Counted from the stretch's first letter, positions 44,663 through 54,234 are shown. The stretch: DNA of 64,000 nt from Ancylomarina sp963977525 (GCA_963977525.1 CAXBPC010000002.1:177290-241289); one strand, 5' to 3'. Made by a program: numbers and translations. The notes: generated by a model not told the origin, from the sequence alone.

Positions 44663-45035
44663 ATTTACATGATCTCCTTCCCACACTTATTTCGTAATTT
44701 GCTTGTTATGAGAGATGATTTTGATCTTTTTAATATTTAGACGAGTTAGGTTTAAAATCAGAATAAAGAATTTAATCGGCAATCTGTTTTATAACATTTT
44801 TATTTAACCAAAAAATAAGCCAAAGTCCTTTGATATATATTGAAAGACTGCAACATTTGTACACTGAAAATCAGTTGAAATATTGGTAAGTAATTAGTTT
44901 GAAAACGACCTTTATTTAGACTGATTTATCATTAGATATTCAATGTTTTTTTTAGGTTTATCACGGACAATTAAAGTTTTGTTTGTATTTCAATTATGAA
45001 AACAAACGGATAATAACAACTAACGATACAAAATA

Positions 45036-45323
45036 ATGACACCTAAGTTTAAAGCTCAAGCTGGAACTTTTGAATCGAGCGACATTATGGTTCTAATTGA
45101 GCCAGTTGCCGAAGGATCTGGAAGACAGGTTGACATTTCCTCTACTGTAATGCTACAGTTTGAAGAGGATATTAAAGCATGCATCAATCAAGTTTTAGAT
45201 GTAATGGAAATTGAAAATGTGCACCTTATTGCTAAGGATAAAGGCGCATTGACTCCGACCATTAAAGCTAGAGTTGAAACCGCAGTTAAACGTTCTTTAG
45301 GAATTCAGGAGGGTACATTGTAA
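45036..45323 (+). CDS. citD: Citrate lyase acyl carrier protein (gamma)
   Basis: Carries the phosphoribosyl-dephospho-CoA prosthetic group that bears the acyl unit in citrate lyase. The attachment Ser14 lies in AGTFESSDIMV, as in the family. Length 95. It begins the operon; its stop shares a base with the citE start (TAATG), so translation is coupled. No promoter box was convincing. Confidence 0.93.
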   Translation: MTPKFKAQAGTFESSDIMVLIEPVAEGSGRQVDISSTVMLQFEEDIKACINQVLDVMEIENVHLIAKDKGALTPTIKARVETAVKRSLGIQEGTL

Positions 45324-46219
45324 TGGCAAAAAAGAAAAGAAGATCAATGTTGTACATACCGGGTAACAATCCGGCTATGATTCAACAAGCAGGTGTTTAT
45401 GGCAGCGATGCTGTATTACTTGACTTGGAAGATGCTGTTGCATTAAACCAAAAAGATGCTGCTCGTATTTTGGTACGTAGTATGCTTGAAACTGTAAATT
45501 TTTACGATACTGAAGTTTGTGTTCGTGTAAACAACATGCAAACTCCATTTGGCTTAGCCGATTTGGAGGCGATTGTTCCTATGCAACCTGACAATATTCG
45601 TTTCCCTAAAACAGAATCGGTACAGGATGTTAAAGATTTCATGAAAGAAGTTCGTAGAATCGAAAAGGAGCATGGCATCAAAGATCCTAAAATGACCATT
45701 CATGTGATGATTGAAACGGCTAAAGGTGTTGCTAATGTATACGACATTGCTGCTTGTGAGCCACGTGTTGATGCAATTACAATTGGAGGTCAGGATTTAA
45801 CTGCTGATATGGGTATTGTGAAAACTCCAGATGGAGCAGGAATCGATTATGCTCGTAAACGAATTGTAATGGCAGGTAAGGCTAATGATCTAGATGTATT
45901 AGATACTGTTTTTGCTGATATTAATGATGAGGAAGGTCTTAAAGAAGAGACTGAATATATCAAGAAGCTTGGTTTTGCTGGTAAAGCATTGATTAATCCT
46001 CGTCAGGTTGATCCTGTTCACGATGTTTACAATCCTAGTGAAAATGAAATTCGTAAAGCTTACCGTGTGTATTCTGAATTTTACAAGAATACAAAAGCTG
46101 GTATCGGTGTGTTTGCTATTGATGGTAAAATGATTGATGCTCCTGTAGTTCAGCGAGCAATTACCGTTTTAGAATATGCCAATATCGATATTAAGGATAT
46201 TGAAAAGAGTTTAGACTAA
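45323..46219 (+). CDS. citE: Citrate lyase beta subunit (citryl-ACP lyase)
   Basis: Splits the citryl-thioester into acetyl-ACP and oxaloacetate. The TIM-barrel of the CitE/HpcH family is clear: RRSMLYIPGNNPAM, DAVLLDLEDAVAL, VMIETAKGVANVYDIA and the GKALINPRQ C-terminal motif. Length 298. It overlaps citD by one base and is followed 59 bases on by citF. Confidence 0.95.
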   Translation: MAKKKRRSMLYIPGNNPAMIQQAGVYGSDAVLLDLEDAVALNQKDAARILVRSMLETVNFYDTEVCVRVNNMQTPFGLADLEAIVPMQPDNIRFPKTESVQDVKDFMKEVRRIEKEHGIKDPKMTIHVMIETAKGVANVYDIAACEPRVDAITIGGQDLTADMGIVKTPDGAGIDYARKRIVMAGKANDLDVLDTVFADINDEEGLKEETEYIKKLGFAGKALINPRQVDPVHDVYNPSENEIRKAYRVYSEFYKNTKAGIGVFAIDGKMIDAPVVQRAITVLEYANIDIKDIEKSLD

Positions 46220-46278
46220 TCAATTTATAAGCAACTTTTTGTATTCCGACAAATCGGAAAGCAATTAATTATAAAGCA

Positions 46279-47838
46279 ATGAAAAACGCATTAGGAGTTG
46301 AAATTCCTGAATATATAGAAGGTATTGGCGAACTGCAGCCTTACCAGGGTGTTTGGAAAAGTATCATCGAAGATGAAGTTCCAGCTACCAACATATCACG
46401 TACATTAAAGGCAAAGAAGGCACATACATCAAAAGTCTGTTCTAGTTTAAAAGAAGCAATTGAGAAGTGTAAGCCTTTCGACGGTATGACAGTAACGTGT
46501 CATCACCACCTTCGTGGAGGTGATGGTGTTTTAATGCAAGCTATTGAGATTTTAGATGAGATGGGAATCAAAGATATTACTTTGGCTTCATCTTCATTGA
46601 CTTCAGCTCACGATGGATTGGTTCCGTATGTAGAGAAAGGAATGATAACTAAAATCTTCTCATCAGGAATTAGAGGTGCTCTTGGCGATATTATTTCGGC
46701 GGGAAAATTAAAATATCCAGCAATTATTCACTCGCATGGTGGTCGTGTTCGCGATTTCCTAACTGGTAGAATTAAGCCAGATTTATCAGTACTTGCTGCT
46801 TCAGCTGCTGATGAAGAAGGTAATGCAACAGGTTCTCACGGGCCATCAGCATTTGGTTCTATGGGATATGCTGATATCGATGCACGTTATTCAAAAAATG
46901 TGATTATCGTAACTGATAATATGGTGGAATACCCATGTGTACCAAGTACGGTTCGTCAACATTTTGTTGACTATGTTGTGAAAATTGACAGTATTGGTGA
47001 TGCATCTAAAATTGCATCTGGTACAACTCGTATCACATCTTCACCTATGGACTTGCGTATTGCTCGTATTGGTGCAACAGTAATCGAACATTCAGGTTTG
47101 TTTAAGGATGGAATGTCATTCCAAGTTGGTGCCGGTGGTGCTTCTTTGGCTGTGGCTAAATTCCTTCGTGATGATATGAAACGTAAAAGTATTCAGGGGT
47201 CATTCATGATTGGTGGCGTAACATCTTACGGTGTTGACATGCTTGAGGAAGGTTTATTTAAAGCCATTTTTGATGTTCAATCATTCGACGCTGCTGTAAG
47301 TACTTCTGTGTTGAATAACCCGAAGCACGTTGAGATTACTTGTGATCAGTATGCGAATCCTAATAACTGTGGTGCCATGACCAATAAATTGGATGTGGTT
47401 GTTTTAGGTGCACTTGAAGTGGATGTTGATTTCAATGTTAATGTAATCACAGGTTCATCAGGAGAGATTCGTGGTGCATCTGGAGGTCACTCAGATACAG
47501 CTTCTGGAGCAAACCTTTCTGTAATTGTTTGTCCATCTTTCCGTGGTCGTTTACCAATTATTATGGATCGTGTTCACACTGTTGTAACTCCAGGAGAGAG
47601 TGTTGATGTGATTGTAACTGAGCGCGGCGTTTGTGTAAACCCTGCAAAACCTAATTTAGCAGCAGCCTTGAAAAAAGCTGGACTAAATGTGGTTGATATC
47701 AGAGATCTTAAGAAAGAAGTTGATTCTATGACAGGTGTTCCTGCACCGAAACAGCTTGGCGATAAGATTGTTGCATTGGTTGAATACCGTGATGGAACAA
47801 TTATCGACGTGATCAAAAATGTTACAAATTTAGGATAA
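46279..47838 (+). CDS. citF: Citrate lyase alpha subunit (citrate:ACP transferase)
   Basis: Swaps the acetyl group on the acyl carrier protein for citrate. Family signature pieces include TVTCHHHLRGGDGVL, IHSHGGRVRDF, AADEEGNATG and GGHSDTASGANLSVIVCPS. Length 519 is normal. Third gene of the operon; 118 bases with two hairpins separate it from citXG. Confidence 0.95.
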   Translation: MKNALGVEIPEYIEGIGELQPYQGVWKSIIEDEVPATNISRTLKAKKAHTSKVCSSLKEAIEKCKPFDGMTVTCHHHLRGGDGVLMQAIEILDEMGIKDITLASSSLTSAHDGLVPYVEKGMITKIFSSGIRGALGDIISAGKLKYPAIIHSHGGRVRDFLTGRIKPDLSVLAASAADEEGNATGSHGPSAFGSMGYADIDARYSKNVIIVTDNMVEYPCVPSTVRQHFVDYVVKIDSIGDASKIASGTTRITSSPMDLRIARIGATVIEHSGLFKDGMSFQVGAGGASLAVAKFLRDDMKRKSIQGSFMIGGVTSYGVDMLEEGLFKAIFDVQSFDAAVSTSVLNNPKHVEITCDQYANPNNCGAMTNKLDVVVLGALEVDVDFNVNVITGSSGEIRGASGGHSDTASGANLSVIVCPSFRGRLPIIMDRVHTVVTPGESVDVIVTERGVCVNPAKPNLAAALKKAGLNVVDIRDLKKEVDSMTGVPAPKQLGDKIVALVEYRDGTIIDVIKNVTNLG

Positions 47839-47840
47839 GA

Positions 47841-47897
47841 CAACTCGATTTTCGAGTTGAAAACTATATTTCCCTCTCTGTGAAAATGGAGAGGGAA
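47841..47897 (+). promoter_or_regulatory. Two tandem hairpins between citF and citXG
   Basis: First hairpin CAACTCG/CGAGTTG (47841-47859), second TTCCCTCTC/GAGAGGGAA (47870-47897). Neither has a long T run, so partial termination or RNA processing that lowers the downstream assembly genes is plausible. Confidence 0.6.
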
Positions 47898-47959
47898 CTG
47901 TTTCTCTTTTTAGAAACAAATTAACTGGTTTTTATTGCAAATCAATACTAACTAATGTG

Positions 47960-49378
47960 ATGATGGCAGGGATGGATAAGTCGATAGAAGAATTGCTTTT
48001 GGCTAAGGATAAGCGAAGAGATTTGAGGGTGCAGAGATCTGAAAGAGGCTGCATTACTTTGAGCTTTAATTTGAATATTCCTGGTTTGCCTAAGTCTAAT
48101 GAAAGCTTTCATGCTTTTTTTTCAGCCTGCTTAATAGAGCTGAAAAACTACCTTCTTTCACATCGAATTGTGATCAACAATGAAACCGTTCATTGTGAAA
48201 CCGATACTGCAGGTGATTTCTTCCTTGCTGAGATAGTTGATCCAGACTTGACAGCTATCCAAATAAAAAATCTTTGCGAAACCTTTGAAACCAATCATCC
48301 TATTGGACGTCTTTTGGATGTTGATGTAGTTGATGAAAAAGGAGAACCTGTTTCTTCTGGTAAAGCTAAAACCTGTTTCTTTTGTAATAATGCACCAGCC
48401 ATTTATTGTATGCGAAAGCAAGCTCATGATTATGCAGCTATGCGTATGAAGATTGAGCTTGAGATTTCGAAATATCAAGATTCACGGAAAAAAGAACGTG
48501 TTTGTAAACAATTAGCAATATTAGCTACTCAGTCTTTGTTACACGAAGTTGCTTTGGCACCTAAGCCTGGTTTGGTCGATCGTTTTGATGAAGGATCACA
48601 TACCGATATGGATTTCTCAACGTTTTTGAATTCTACGGCAGCTCTTTCAGTTTCTTTTCAGAAAATAGCAGATTTTGGTTATGATTTTTCTGGCGCTGAC
48701 TTGAAAGAAGCAATGCCTAAATTAAGGTTGATTGGTTTGGATATAGAGGCTGATATGTTTGCTGAAACGAATGGTGTAAATACGCATAAGGGAGCTATTT
48801 TCCTTTTAGGGTTTTCAATTTTTGTTTCAGCTCATTTATTGTCAGAGGATACATTTACAAACGAGAAATTTGTTTCTCTTATTCAGAATATGAATGGAGA
48901 TCTGGTTGCTCGTGAACTTGGTAAGAAACTTTATTTGGGAAAAGAAACTCATGGAGAGGTGTGTTATCGACGTTTCGGTAAAAAAGGGCAGGGAATACGT
49001 GGCGAAATTCAAGCTGGTATGCCTTGTGTTTTTCAAAAAGCACTTCCTGTTTTGCATGAGCAATTCGATACTGAAGAGATTTTGAATGATAAGATCTTGA
49101 ATAAGGGATTGACACGTGCTTTGTTAGCCATTATTTCAGAAAACGACGACAGTAATATTCTTTATCGCAAAGGTGAAGATGTTTTAGAGAAATTAAAAAG
49201 TAGGGCATCTGCTTGTCTACAAAAATGCAAAAGTGAAGGATTTGAAAAGAGCTATAAGGCTTTGATCGAATTTTGTAAAGAAGAACGAATTTCACCTGGA
49301 GGATCAGCCGATTTGTTGGCAGTGTCTTATTTCATGTATAGTGTGAATAGACAGCTGGTGAGTAATGACTTGAATTAG
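47960..49378 (+). CDS. citXG: Fused CitX-CitG prosthetic-group synthase
   Basis: One protein combining CitX (apo-ACP phosphoribosyl-dephospho-CoA transferase, residues ~1-175) and CitG (triphosphoribosyl-dephospho-CoA synthase, ~180-472). CitX shows HPIGRLLDVDVVD; CitG shows ALAPKPGLVDRFDEGSHTDM and GGSADLLAV. Such fusions are known in some bacteria. The start lies in a run of GTG-ATG-ATG (47957-47963); the ATG at 47960 is an arbitrary choice within three codons. Confidence 0.9.
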   Translation: MMAGMDKSIEELLLAKDKRRDLRVQRSERGCITLSFNLNIPGLPKSNESFHAFFSACLIELKNYLLSHRIVINNETVHCETDTAGDFFLAEIVDPDLTAIQIKNLCETFETNHPIGRLLDVDVVDEKGEPVSSGKAKTCFFCNNAPAIYCMRKQAHDYAAMRMKIELEISKYQDSRKKERVCKQLAILATQSLLHEVALAPKPGLVDRFDEGSHTDMDFSTFLNSTAALSVSFQKIADFGYDFSGADLKEAMPKLRLIGLDIEADMFAETNGVNTHKGAIFLLGFSIFVSAHLLSEDTFTNEKFVSLIQNMNGDLVARELGKKLYLGKETHGEVCYRRFGKKGQGIRGEIQAGMPCVFQKALPVLHEQFDTEEILNDKILNKGLTRALLAIISENDDSNILYRKGEDVLEKLKSRASACLQKCKSEGFEKSYKALIEFCKEERISPGGSADLLAVSYFMYSVNRQLVSNDLN

Positions 49379-49425
49379 TATTAATAATTTGAATAAAATC
49401 CCTAAGGGGATAATACAATATAATA

Positions 49426-50499
49426 ATGGGCGTAGAAAATACTGATTATAGAGAAGAATCTTTAGATTTGAAAAACCCTTTTGATCTAAAATTACTGTCT
49501 AAATTTTTAAGTGATTTGGGCTTTGATTACATTCCTGAAGATGTAGATTATTCCATGATACTTTATAATTTGAATGATGAGATTATAGGTACAGGATCAT
49601 ATAAAGGTCGCGTATTAAAATATGTGGCAGTCGCTCCTAAATTTAGAGAGGGTGCAGCTTTTGCTCAAATTGTAACTCACCTGATTGATATTGTTATTCA
49701 AAAGCACGATCATATTTTTGTGTATACGAAGCCTCGTAACCTTATGGTGTTTAAAGGTCTTGGTTTTACTGAGATAGCTACGGCTGAACCTTTATTTTCT
49801 GTTCTCGAGTTTGGATATGAGAACATTAAAACTTATCAAAATTATTTACGTTCGATTAAGCGTGATGTTAATGTTGGTGGTATTGCAGCTGTGGTTGTGA
49901 ATTGTAACCCATTTACTATGGGGCATAAATATCTAATCGAAAAAGCTTGTAGCGAGAATAGAGTGGTTTATTTGTTTATTGTTGAGGAAGACCTTTCATC
50001 ATTTAACTTTACAACTCGTTGGCGTTTAATAAAGGAAGAGTTAGGTCATATTGATAATTTAGTGATGGTGAAAGGTGGAAATTATGTGGTTTCCGGAACA
50101 ATTTTCCCATCGTATTTCCTAAAGCAAGAGAAGGAGTCAGATATTGCAGCATGTCAAGCTGAGCTAGATGTTATTACCTTCATGAGATATATTGTGCCAA
50201 TATTCAATATTAATCGTAGGTATGTTGGTACAGAAATGTATTCTCCAGTAACACAGGCATACAATGACGCAATGATAAAGCATTTACCTCCTAATGGCGT
50301 TGAGCTTTTAGAGATACCTCGAATTTCATCTGGTTCTAAGGACAATTATATCTCTGCTTCTAAGGTAAGGCAAGCAATTCGTGAAGATAAATTGGATGCT
50401 GTAATTGATTTTCTTCCAACATCTACCAGACGATATTTACTTTCTGAAGATTCTGCTCACGTTAGAGCAAAAATTAAATCTAAAGTCACAAGGCACTAA
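49426..50499 (+). CDS. citC: Citrate lyase ligase
   Basis: Acetylates the carrier protein's prosthetic group with ATP to activate citrate lyase. An N-terminal GNAT-like region (VAVAPKFREGAAF) is followed by the nucleotidyltransferase domain with NPFTMGHKYLIEKA. Length 357. It comes last in this operon, unlike the classical citCDEFXG order. Strong terminator follows. Confidence 0.93.
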   Translation: MGVENTDYREESLDLKNPFDLKLLSKFLSDLGFDYIPEDVDYSMILYNLNDEIIGTGSYKGRVLKYVAVAPKFREGAAFAQIVTHLIDIVIQKHDHIFVYTKPRNLMVFKGLGFTEIATAEPLFSVLEFGYENIKTYQNYLRSIKRDVNVGGIAAVVVNCNPFTMGHKYLIEKACSENRVVYLFIVEEDLSSFNFTTRWRLIKEELGHIDNLVMVKGGNYVVSGTIFPSYFLKQEKESDIAACQAELDVITFMRYIVPIFNINRRYVGTEMYSPVTQAYNDAMIKHLPPNGVELLEIPRISSGSKDNYISASKVRQAIREDKLDAVIDFLPTSTRRYLLSEDSAHVRAKIKSKVTRH

Positions 50500-50510
50500 G
50501 CTTATAAAAA

Positions 50511-50552
50511 AAAACAGCGACTAAAACTTCATGAGTTTAGTCGCTGTTTTTT
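50511..50552 (+). terminator. Terminator of citrate lyase operon
   Basis: Long stem AAACAGCGACTAAA with TTTAGTCGCTGTTT, short loop, T run. Confidence 0.9.
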
Positions 50553-50562
50553 ATTATTCTTA

Positions 50563-50591
50563 AAGGTTAAAGTAAAACAAGGTTAAAGTGA
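50563..50591. repeat. Left inverted repeat of S23 cassette
   Basis: Contains AAGGTTAAAGT twice. AAGGTTAAAGTGA (50579-50591) is the exact reverse complement of the right repeat. Confidence 0.7.
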
Positions 50592-50939
50592 TTATCTCGA
50601 CTTTGAACATTTAGAATAGATAGACCCTATTATCTTCATTAATTCTTTAGATTCAGATTCTAAGCTTGTCCATTTTGAATTTGGATCTGAAATTTCAATA
50701 ATTATTCTAATCCAGTAATTGGATTCTCGTATTTCTTTAAGAGAAATTCCAAATTTATTAGAAAAGTCAGCCTTTGAAACTGCAGCTTGTGCTTCTTCGT
50801 AATTTGCACCAACCGAAGTAGCAGATTTGAGAATCTGATATGAAATGACTTGGTATCATCTTGAATTAGGAAAATTTCTAACTCCTTTAATGATATCTAT
50901 AGAAAACTGAAATAATCTTCTTTGTAAGTCATTTTCCAT
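50592..50939 (-). pseudogene. Four-helix-bundle (S23/IVP) protein, in-frame stop
   Basis: On the minus strand the frame begins MENDLQRRLFQFSIDIIKG and continues to a stop after 115 codons. It matches the four-helix-bundle proteins related to those encoded in 23S rRNA intervening sequences: KSATSVGANYEEAQ and FGISLKEIRESNYWIRI are family landmarks. Codon 28 (50858-50856) is TGA between NSR and YQV, the only lesion seen. Without it the protein would be complete, so the damage seems recent. Inverted TTAACCTT repeats flank it. Confidence 0.85.
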
Positions 50940-51004
50940 ATCTCAAGTTGTTCGTACTTTATCTGATGATAGATATTTATTCTTTTTTTCCTTTATTATT
51001 GAAT

Positions 51005-51031
51005 TCACTTTAACCTTTAACCTTTAACCTT
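51005..51031. repeat. Right inverted repeat of S23 cassette
   Basis: TCACTTTAACCTT followed by two more TTAACCT units. Reverse complement of the left repeat. Confidence 0.7.
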
Positions 51032-51038
51032 ATTTTAT

Positions 51039-52532
51039 TTATCCTTGATTTTCAGGTTTCCACGATTTTAATTTGATTAAATCAGGAAAGGCTTGAGGTT
51101 TATAAATTGATTTTCCTTCGAATACACGTAAACATTCCTGCACACCTTCTGAAATACTAGGGTGAGGGTGAACATTTTTACGAATATCCTTAAGTGTGTT
51201 TTTTTGAGTGATTTGATACGCAATAGAAGTAATCAGTGTTGAAGCTTGTGGGCCGGCAGCTCGCATACCTAGTATTCGATTTTCACCATCATCACTTACA
51301 ATAATCTTAATGAAGCCATCAGTTGCTCTCATGGCAATTGCTCTGTTTACGAGGGAATTAGAGTAGGTTGCAACTTTGTAAGGGATATTCTTACTTTTAC
51401 AGGCTTTCTCATTCATTCCAACAGCTGCAACTTCAGGTTTAAAGAACATGAGCGTTGACATGTTTGCGTAATCCAAGGGGAATTCCAAGTTACCATATAG
51501 GGCTTCTACGATAAATCGACCTTGTAGTTCACCAACTGAATAGAGTTGTGCATGACCAGATACATCGCCTGCAGCAAAGATATTACAAGATTGGAAGTTG
51601 TCAATTGCACAGGCCTCATTAATGTCTAAATAACCTCTTTCGGTTGTCTGGATGTTCACATTTTCAAGCCCCATATTATCTAAATTGGGAATACGACCAA
51701 CAGCTACAACTGCAACATCTACTTCTATCACTTTGGAGTGTCCATCCTGATAATCCAGAACAACTTCTAAACAATCGGGACGTTTCCTTATTGTTCTTAA
51801 GTTAGCCGTATGATGAATGATCACACCATTTTTTTCGAGTCCTTTTGAAACAAAATCACTAACATCATCATCTTCATAAGGGATCACCTTGTGTTGGCGG
51901 TCAAGTAGGTGAACTTCTGTTTGATTGTAGTTTGAGAAAATAGTGGCATACTCACATCCAATAATACCCGAACCTATGATAATCATTCTTTCTGGAAACT
52001 CCTTGAGATTCATAATGCCTTCAGAATCGATAATTCGTTCTTGATCGATCTCGATGTCTGGCATTTCTCTCGGACGTGAACCTGTTGCAATAATTATATT
52101 GCCAGCTGAGATAATTTCTTTAACGCCTTTTTTGTCGATCTCAATTGTGTGAGAATCTATAAATTTTGCCCAACCATATTTTACACAAATACTTCCATGA
52201 GTATCCGTTTTTTCAGAAAATGTCTCTATTTGTGAGAGCATCTGTAATTGCTTTTGCTTAGCAGCTTGAATAATGGTTTTTTGAACCTGCTTGTAATCAG
52301 CAACAAGCCCTGATGCTCTGTAGCCTCGATTAACCGAAGAGGCAATATTAAAATCTTTTGATAACTCCCACATGGCTTTTGATGTGAGGGCACCGTTCAT
52401 AATACCAGCACCACCTAAGTGATTAGCTTCGATTATACAAACGGATTTTTTAAAATCGATAGCACGCGTAGCTGCTGAAAAACCCGCAGGTCCACTACCT
52501 ATGACTATAAGGTCGTATTTTTCTTGACTCAT
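51039..52532 (-). CDS. Dihydrolipoamide-dehydrogenase-like flavoprotein without disulfide
   Basis: FAD- and NAD(P)-binding oxidoreductase of 497 residues. FAD motif VIGSGPAGFSAATRA, NAD motif IIGSGIIGCEYATIF, and the second FAD motif NIFAAGDVSG are intact, as is the C-terminal dimer motif (HPHPSISEG). Where class-I enzymes have GGTCLNVGCIPSK it reads GGAGIMNGALTSK, so both redox Cys are replaced. This suggests SthA-like transhydrogenase or another non-disulfide chemistry. No pyruvate dehydrogenase genes lie beside it. Called on motif evidence; substrate unknown. Confidence 0.85.
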   Translation of the reverse strand: MSQEKYDLIVIGSGPAGFSAATRAIDFKKSVCIIEANHLGGAGIMNGALTSKAMWELSKDFNIASSVNRGYRASGLVADYKQVQKTIIQAAKQKQLQMLSQIETFSEKTDTHGSICVKYGWAKFIDSHTIEIDKKGVKEIISAGNIIIATGSRPREMPDIEIDQERIIDSEGIMNLKEFPERMIIIGSGIIGCEYATIFSNYNQTEVHLLDRQHKVIPYEDDDVSDFVSKGLEKNGVIIHHTANLRTIRKRPDCLEVVLDYQDGHSKVIEVDVAVVAVGRIPNLDNMGLENVNIQTTERGYLDINEACAIDNFQSCNIFAAGDVSGHAQLYSVGELQGRFIVEALYGNLEFPLDYANMSTLMFFKPEVAAVGMNEKACKSKNIPYKVATYSNSLVNRAIAMRATDGFIKIIVSDDGENRILGMRAAGPQASTLITSIAYQITQKNTLKDIRKNVHPHPSISEGVQECLRVFEGKSIYKPQAFPDLIKLKSWKPENQG

Positions 52533-52923
52533 ATTTTGATATCTCAGTTCTTCTAGAAATTCAGATTCTTTATTCTCTTATTTTACAAGCATGAAGATAG
52601 GAATTATCAATCAAAAAAATTGCAAAGCTTAGAGGGAAAATAAGGATAAAGGAAGGAAAGTCCCGATTGCTATTGGGAAAAGGATAAAGTATAAAAGTCG
52701 AAAGGACTTAGGGGTTAAATGTCAATGCCCACAGAAAACTATATGGACAAAAGGTTTCTTGAATTGGATGTTAAGAGAAAGGATAATCGTAAAAAAAATC
52801 AAATTTAAATATATAATTACTCCTCCTTAATTTAAGAAGGAGTACCATGTTGATAATGATGGGTATGTGTTTCTTCACTTATGGGAAAGTCATGTGTTGA
52901 TTTAAATGTGATATCCGTAAGGC
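52533..52923. other. Gap with decayed repeats
   Basis: The 391-base gap has no gene. It holds remnants of repeat families found elsewhere, including an inverted TACTCCTCCTT/AAGGAGTA element around 52818-52845 that resembles the one near 56190-56220. Confidence 0.5.
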
Positions 52924-53580
52924 TTAATAAATGATTTTACCCTCTTTCAGTCTTTGTAGTGTATGTTTGAATAAAATTTTGTGTAATAGCTGGGCTTCCC
53001 TTAGGTTATCTGAAGTAATTTCTTCTTCTGCTTCAATATAATTAGCTGTGTCTAAAAGAAATTCATCATCCCTTAAATTAGGATAGTCTTGTTCGATATC
53101 GTAAATGTCTGAGAACTGCATAAGTGGAACACGGCTGAGTACGGCTTTTCGCTGTTCATTATAAGCCTCTCTATCAGCAGCTTTTTCATTTGAATAATAG
53201 ATTTCCTGCAAACTATCTACGAAAAAATCATCAAAACTTTTCAATAGGATAACACGATCTTTGCGAATGCGAAATATCTCGCATAGATCAGTTTCAGGCA
53301 TCTGTTCTTCTTTTTGAATGCCCTTTGATAAAAAGAGGTAGGTGAGTAGGACTAGGCCAATACTTTTTTCTTCATCATCAATCATATCGATGTGAAGCAT
53401 TAAAATAAGACTTTTGCCTAATTGTGAAACATGACTGTTATCCCAAAGGAGTAGCGGGTCGGTTTGCAATGAGGAGTAGATTTGACGTAATAGTTCATTG
53501 CAAGCTCGTGTTTTACCATTTTGCCCAAATTCTAAAGCCTGCAATACAATATTTTGAAGTTCTTCGCTAGTCATACTCAT
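52924..53580 (-). CDS. Unknown cytoplasmic protein
   Basis: A 218-residue protein with no signal peptide and mostly helical content, not recognised. Recognisable stretches are LLWDNSHVSQLGKSLILML and MQFSDIYDIEQDYPNLRDDEF. The -7 box TACCTTTG at 53632-53625 (minus) lies about 45 bases before the ATG at 53580. It is isolated among repeat-filled gaps. Confidence 0.7.
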   Translation of the reverse strand: MSMTSEELQNIVLQALEFGQNGKTRACNELLRQIYSSLQTDPLLLWDNSHVSQLGKSLILMLHIDMIDDEEKSIGLVLLTYLFLSKGIQKEEQMPETDLCEIFRIRKDRVILLKSFDDFFVDSLQEIYYSNEKAADREAYNEQRKAVLSRVPLMQFSDIYDIEQDYPNLRDDEFLLDTANYIEAEEEITSDNLREAQLLHKILFKHTLQRLKEGKIIY

Positions 53581-53723
53581 TTTGTGTTTCTATGTCAGGA
53601 TGCCTTTTATGATTTTTTCTGCGGCAAAGGTATAAAAAAGGAATTACGAATTAGAAATGATGAGTTCTGAATTACGAATGACTGACAACCAATAACTTTT
53701 AACATACATCTCATTAATTAGGA

Positions 53724-53820
53724 TTAATCAGTGAATACCGAAGGAAAGTCAAAAAATCCAAGAGTCAAAAAGTCGGATAAAACCTGTAAGCGTTCGACGC
53801 AGTCGTTCCTGACAGAGTTT
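53724..53820 (-). repeat. Inverted copy of pyrBI-flanking repeat
   Basis: Read on the minus strand it carries CTGTCAGGAACGACTGCG, then TCGAACGCTTACAGG and a TTTTGACTC-rich tail. The mate is at 56250-56345 in the opposite orientation. Confidence 0.7.
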
Positions 53821-54091
53821 AATGTAAAAAAACTATTTAGACGCAGATAAAGATTGATCAAATATGATTTGAAATTAATAACAACCAATATTAGATTATG
53901 GATTACGCTCAATCTACTTTGTTCAGAGAACAATGATTATAATTATGAAGAAACTCGACAATTCACCTTTAATTAGTGAAAATCAGTGTTAATTAGTGGT
54001 TAGCTTTTTTTCTTATGGTTTTATTTTACTGTGTCATTTACTCACAAGTCCGTTAACGTGATAGAGGTTATTAATTAAGGTCAAGATAGAC

Positions 54092-54118
54092 AGATGCTGA
54101 AACAAGTTCAGCATGACG
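54092..54118. repeat. Palindromic repeat, single arm
   Basis: Right-hand arm of the main repeat family: TGCTGAA-ACAAG-TTCAGCA within AGAT...TGACG. Confidence 0.75.
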
Positions 54119-54180
54119 TATAAGAGAATTATAGAATTTACGCCAAAGAACTGGAAAATCGATATTGTAAATTGTTAATA

Positions 54181-54212
54181 AAAAAGGAGCCCCTCATTGG
54201 AGCTCCTTTATT
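54181..54212 (-). terminator. Terminator after pyrI
   Basis: On the minus strand: AAAGGAGCTCC, loop AATGA, GGGGCTCCTTT and a T run. It lies about 25 bases after the pyrI stop. Confidence 0.8.
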
Positions 54213-54234
54213 CTGAAATCGTATTATATCTAGT

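Larger units (their letters stand above)
44430..45035. other. Gap with operator-like palindrome and short unit
   Basis: The 606-base gap before citD contains a LacI-type palindrome, a 22-codon frame and a hairpin terminator at its left end, then about 370 bases without visible features. No citrate regulator or transporter gene lies here. Confidence 0.55.
53581..54179. other. Repeat-rich gap upstream of unknown gene
   Basis: About 600 bases without a real gene; the frame at 53724-53933 is a repeat shadow. It contains a copy of the pyrBI-flanking repeat (53724-53820), a CACTGATTT-type repeat (53966-54004) and a single palindromic arm at 54092-54118. Confidence 0.65.

Noticed and set aside
48842..49115. 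Short frames on both strands within citXG
   Set aside because: Shadows of a well-supported coding gene.
50856..50858. TGA in the S23 gene as a selenocysteine codon
   Set aside because: No SECIS-like structure was seen and the family has no Cys at that place; a simple nonsense mutation is more likely.
53724..53933. 69-residue minus-strand frame
   Set aside because: It lies over a dispersed repeat and has no family-like sequence or start signal.
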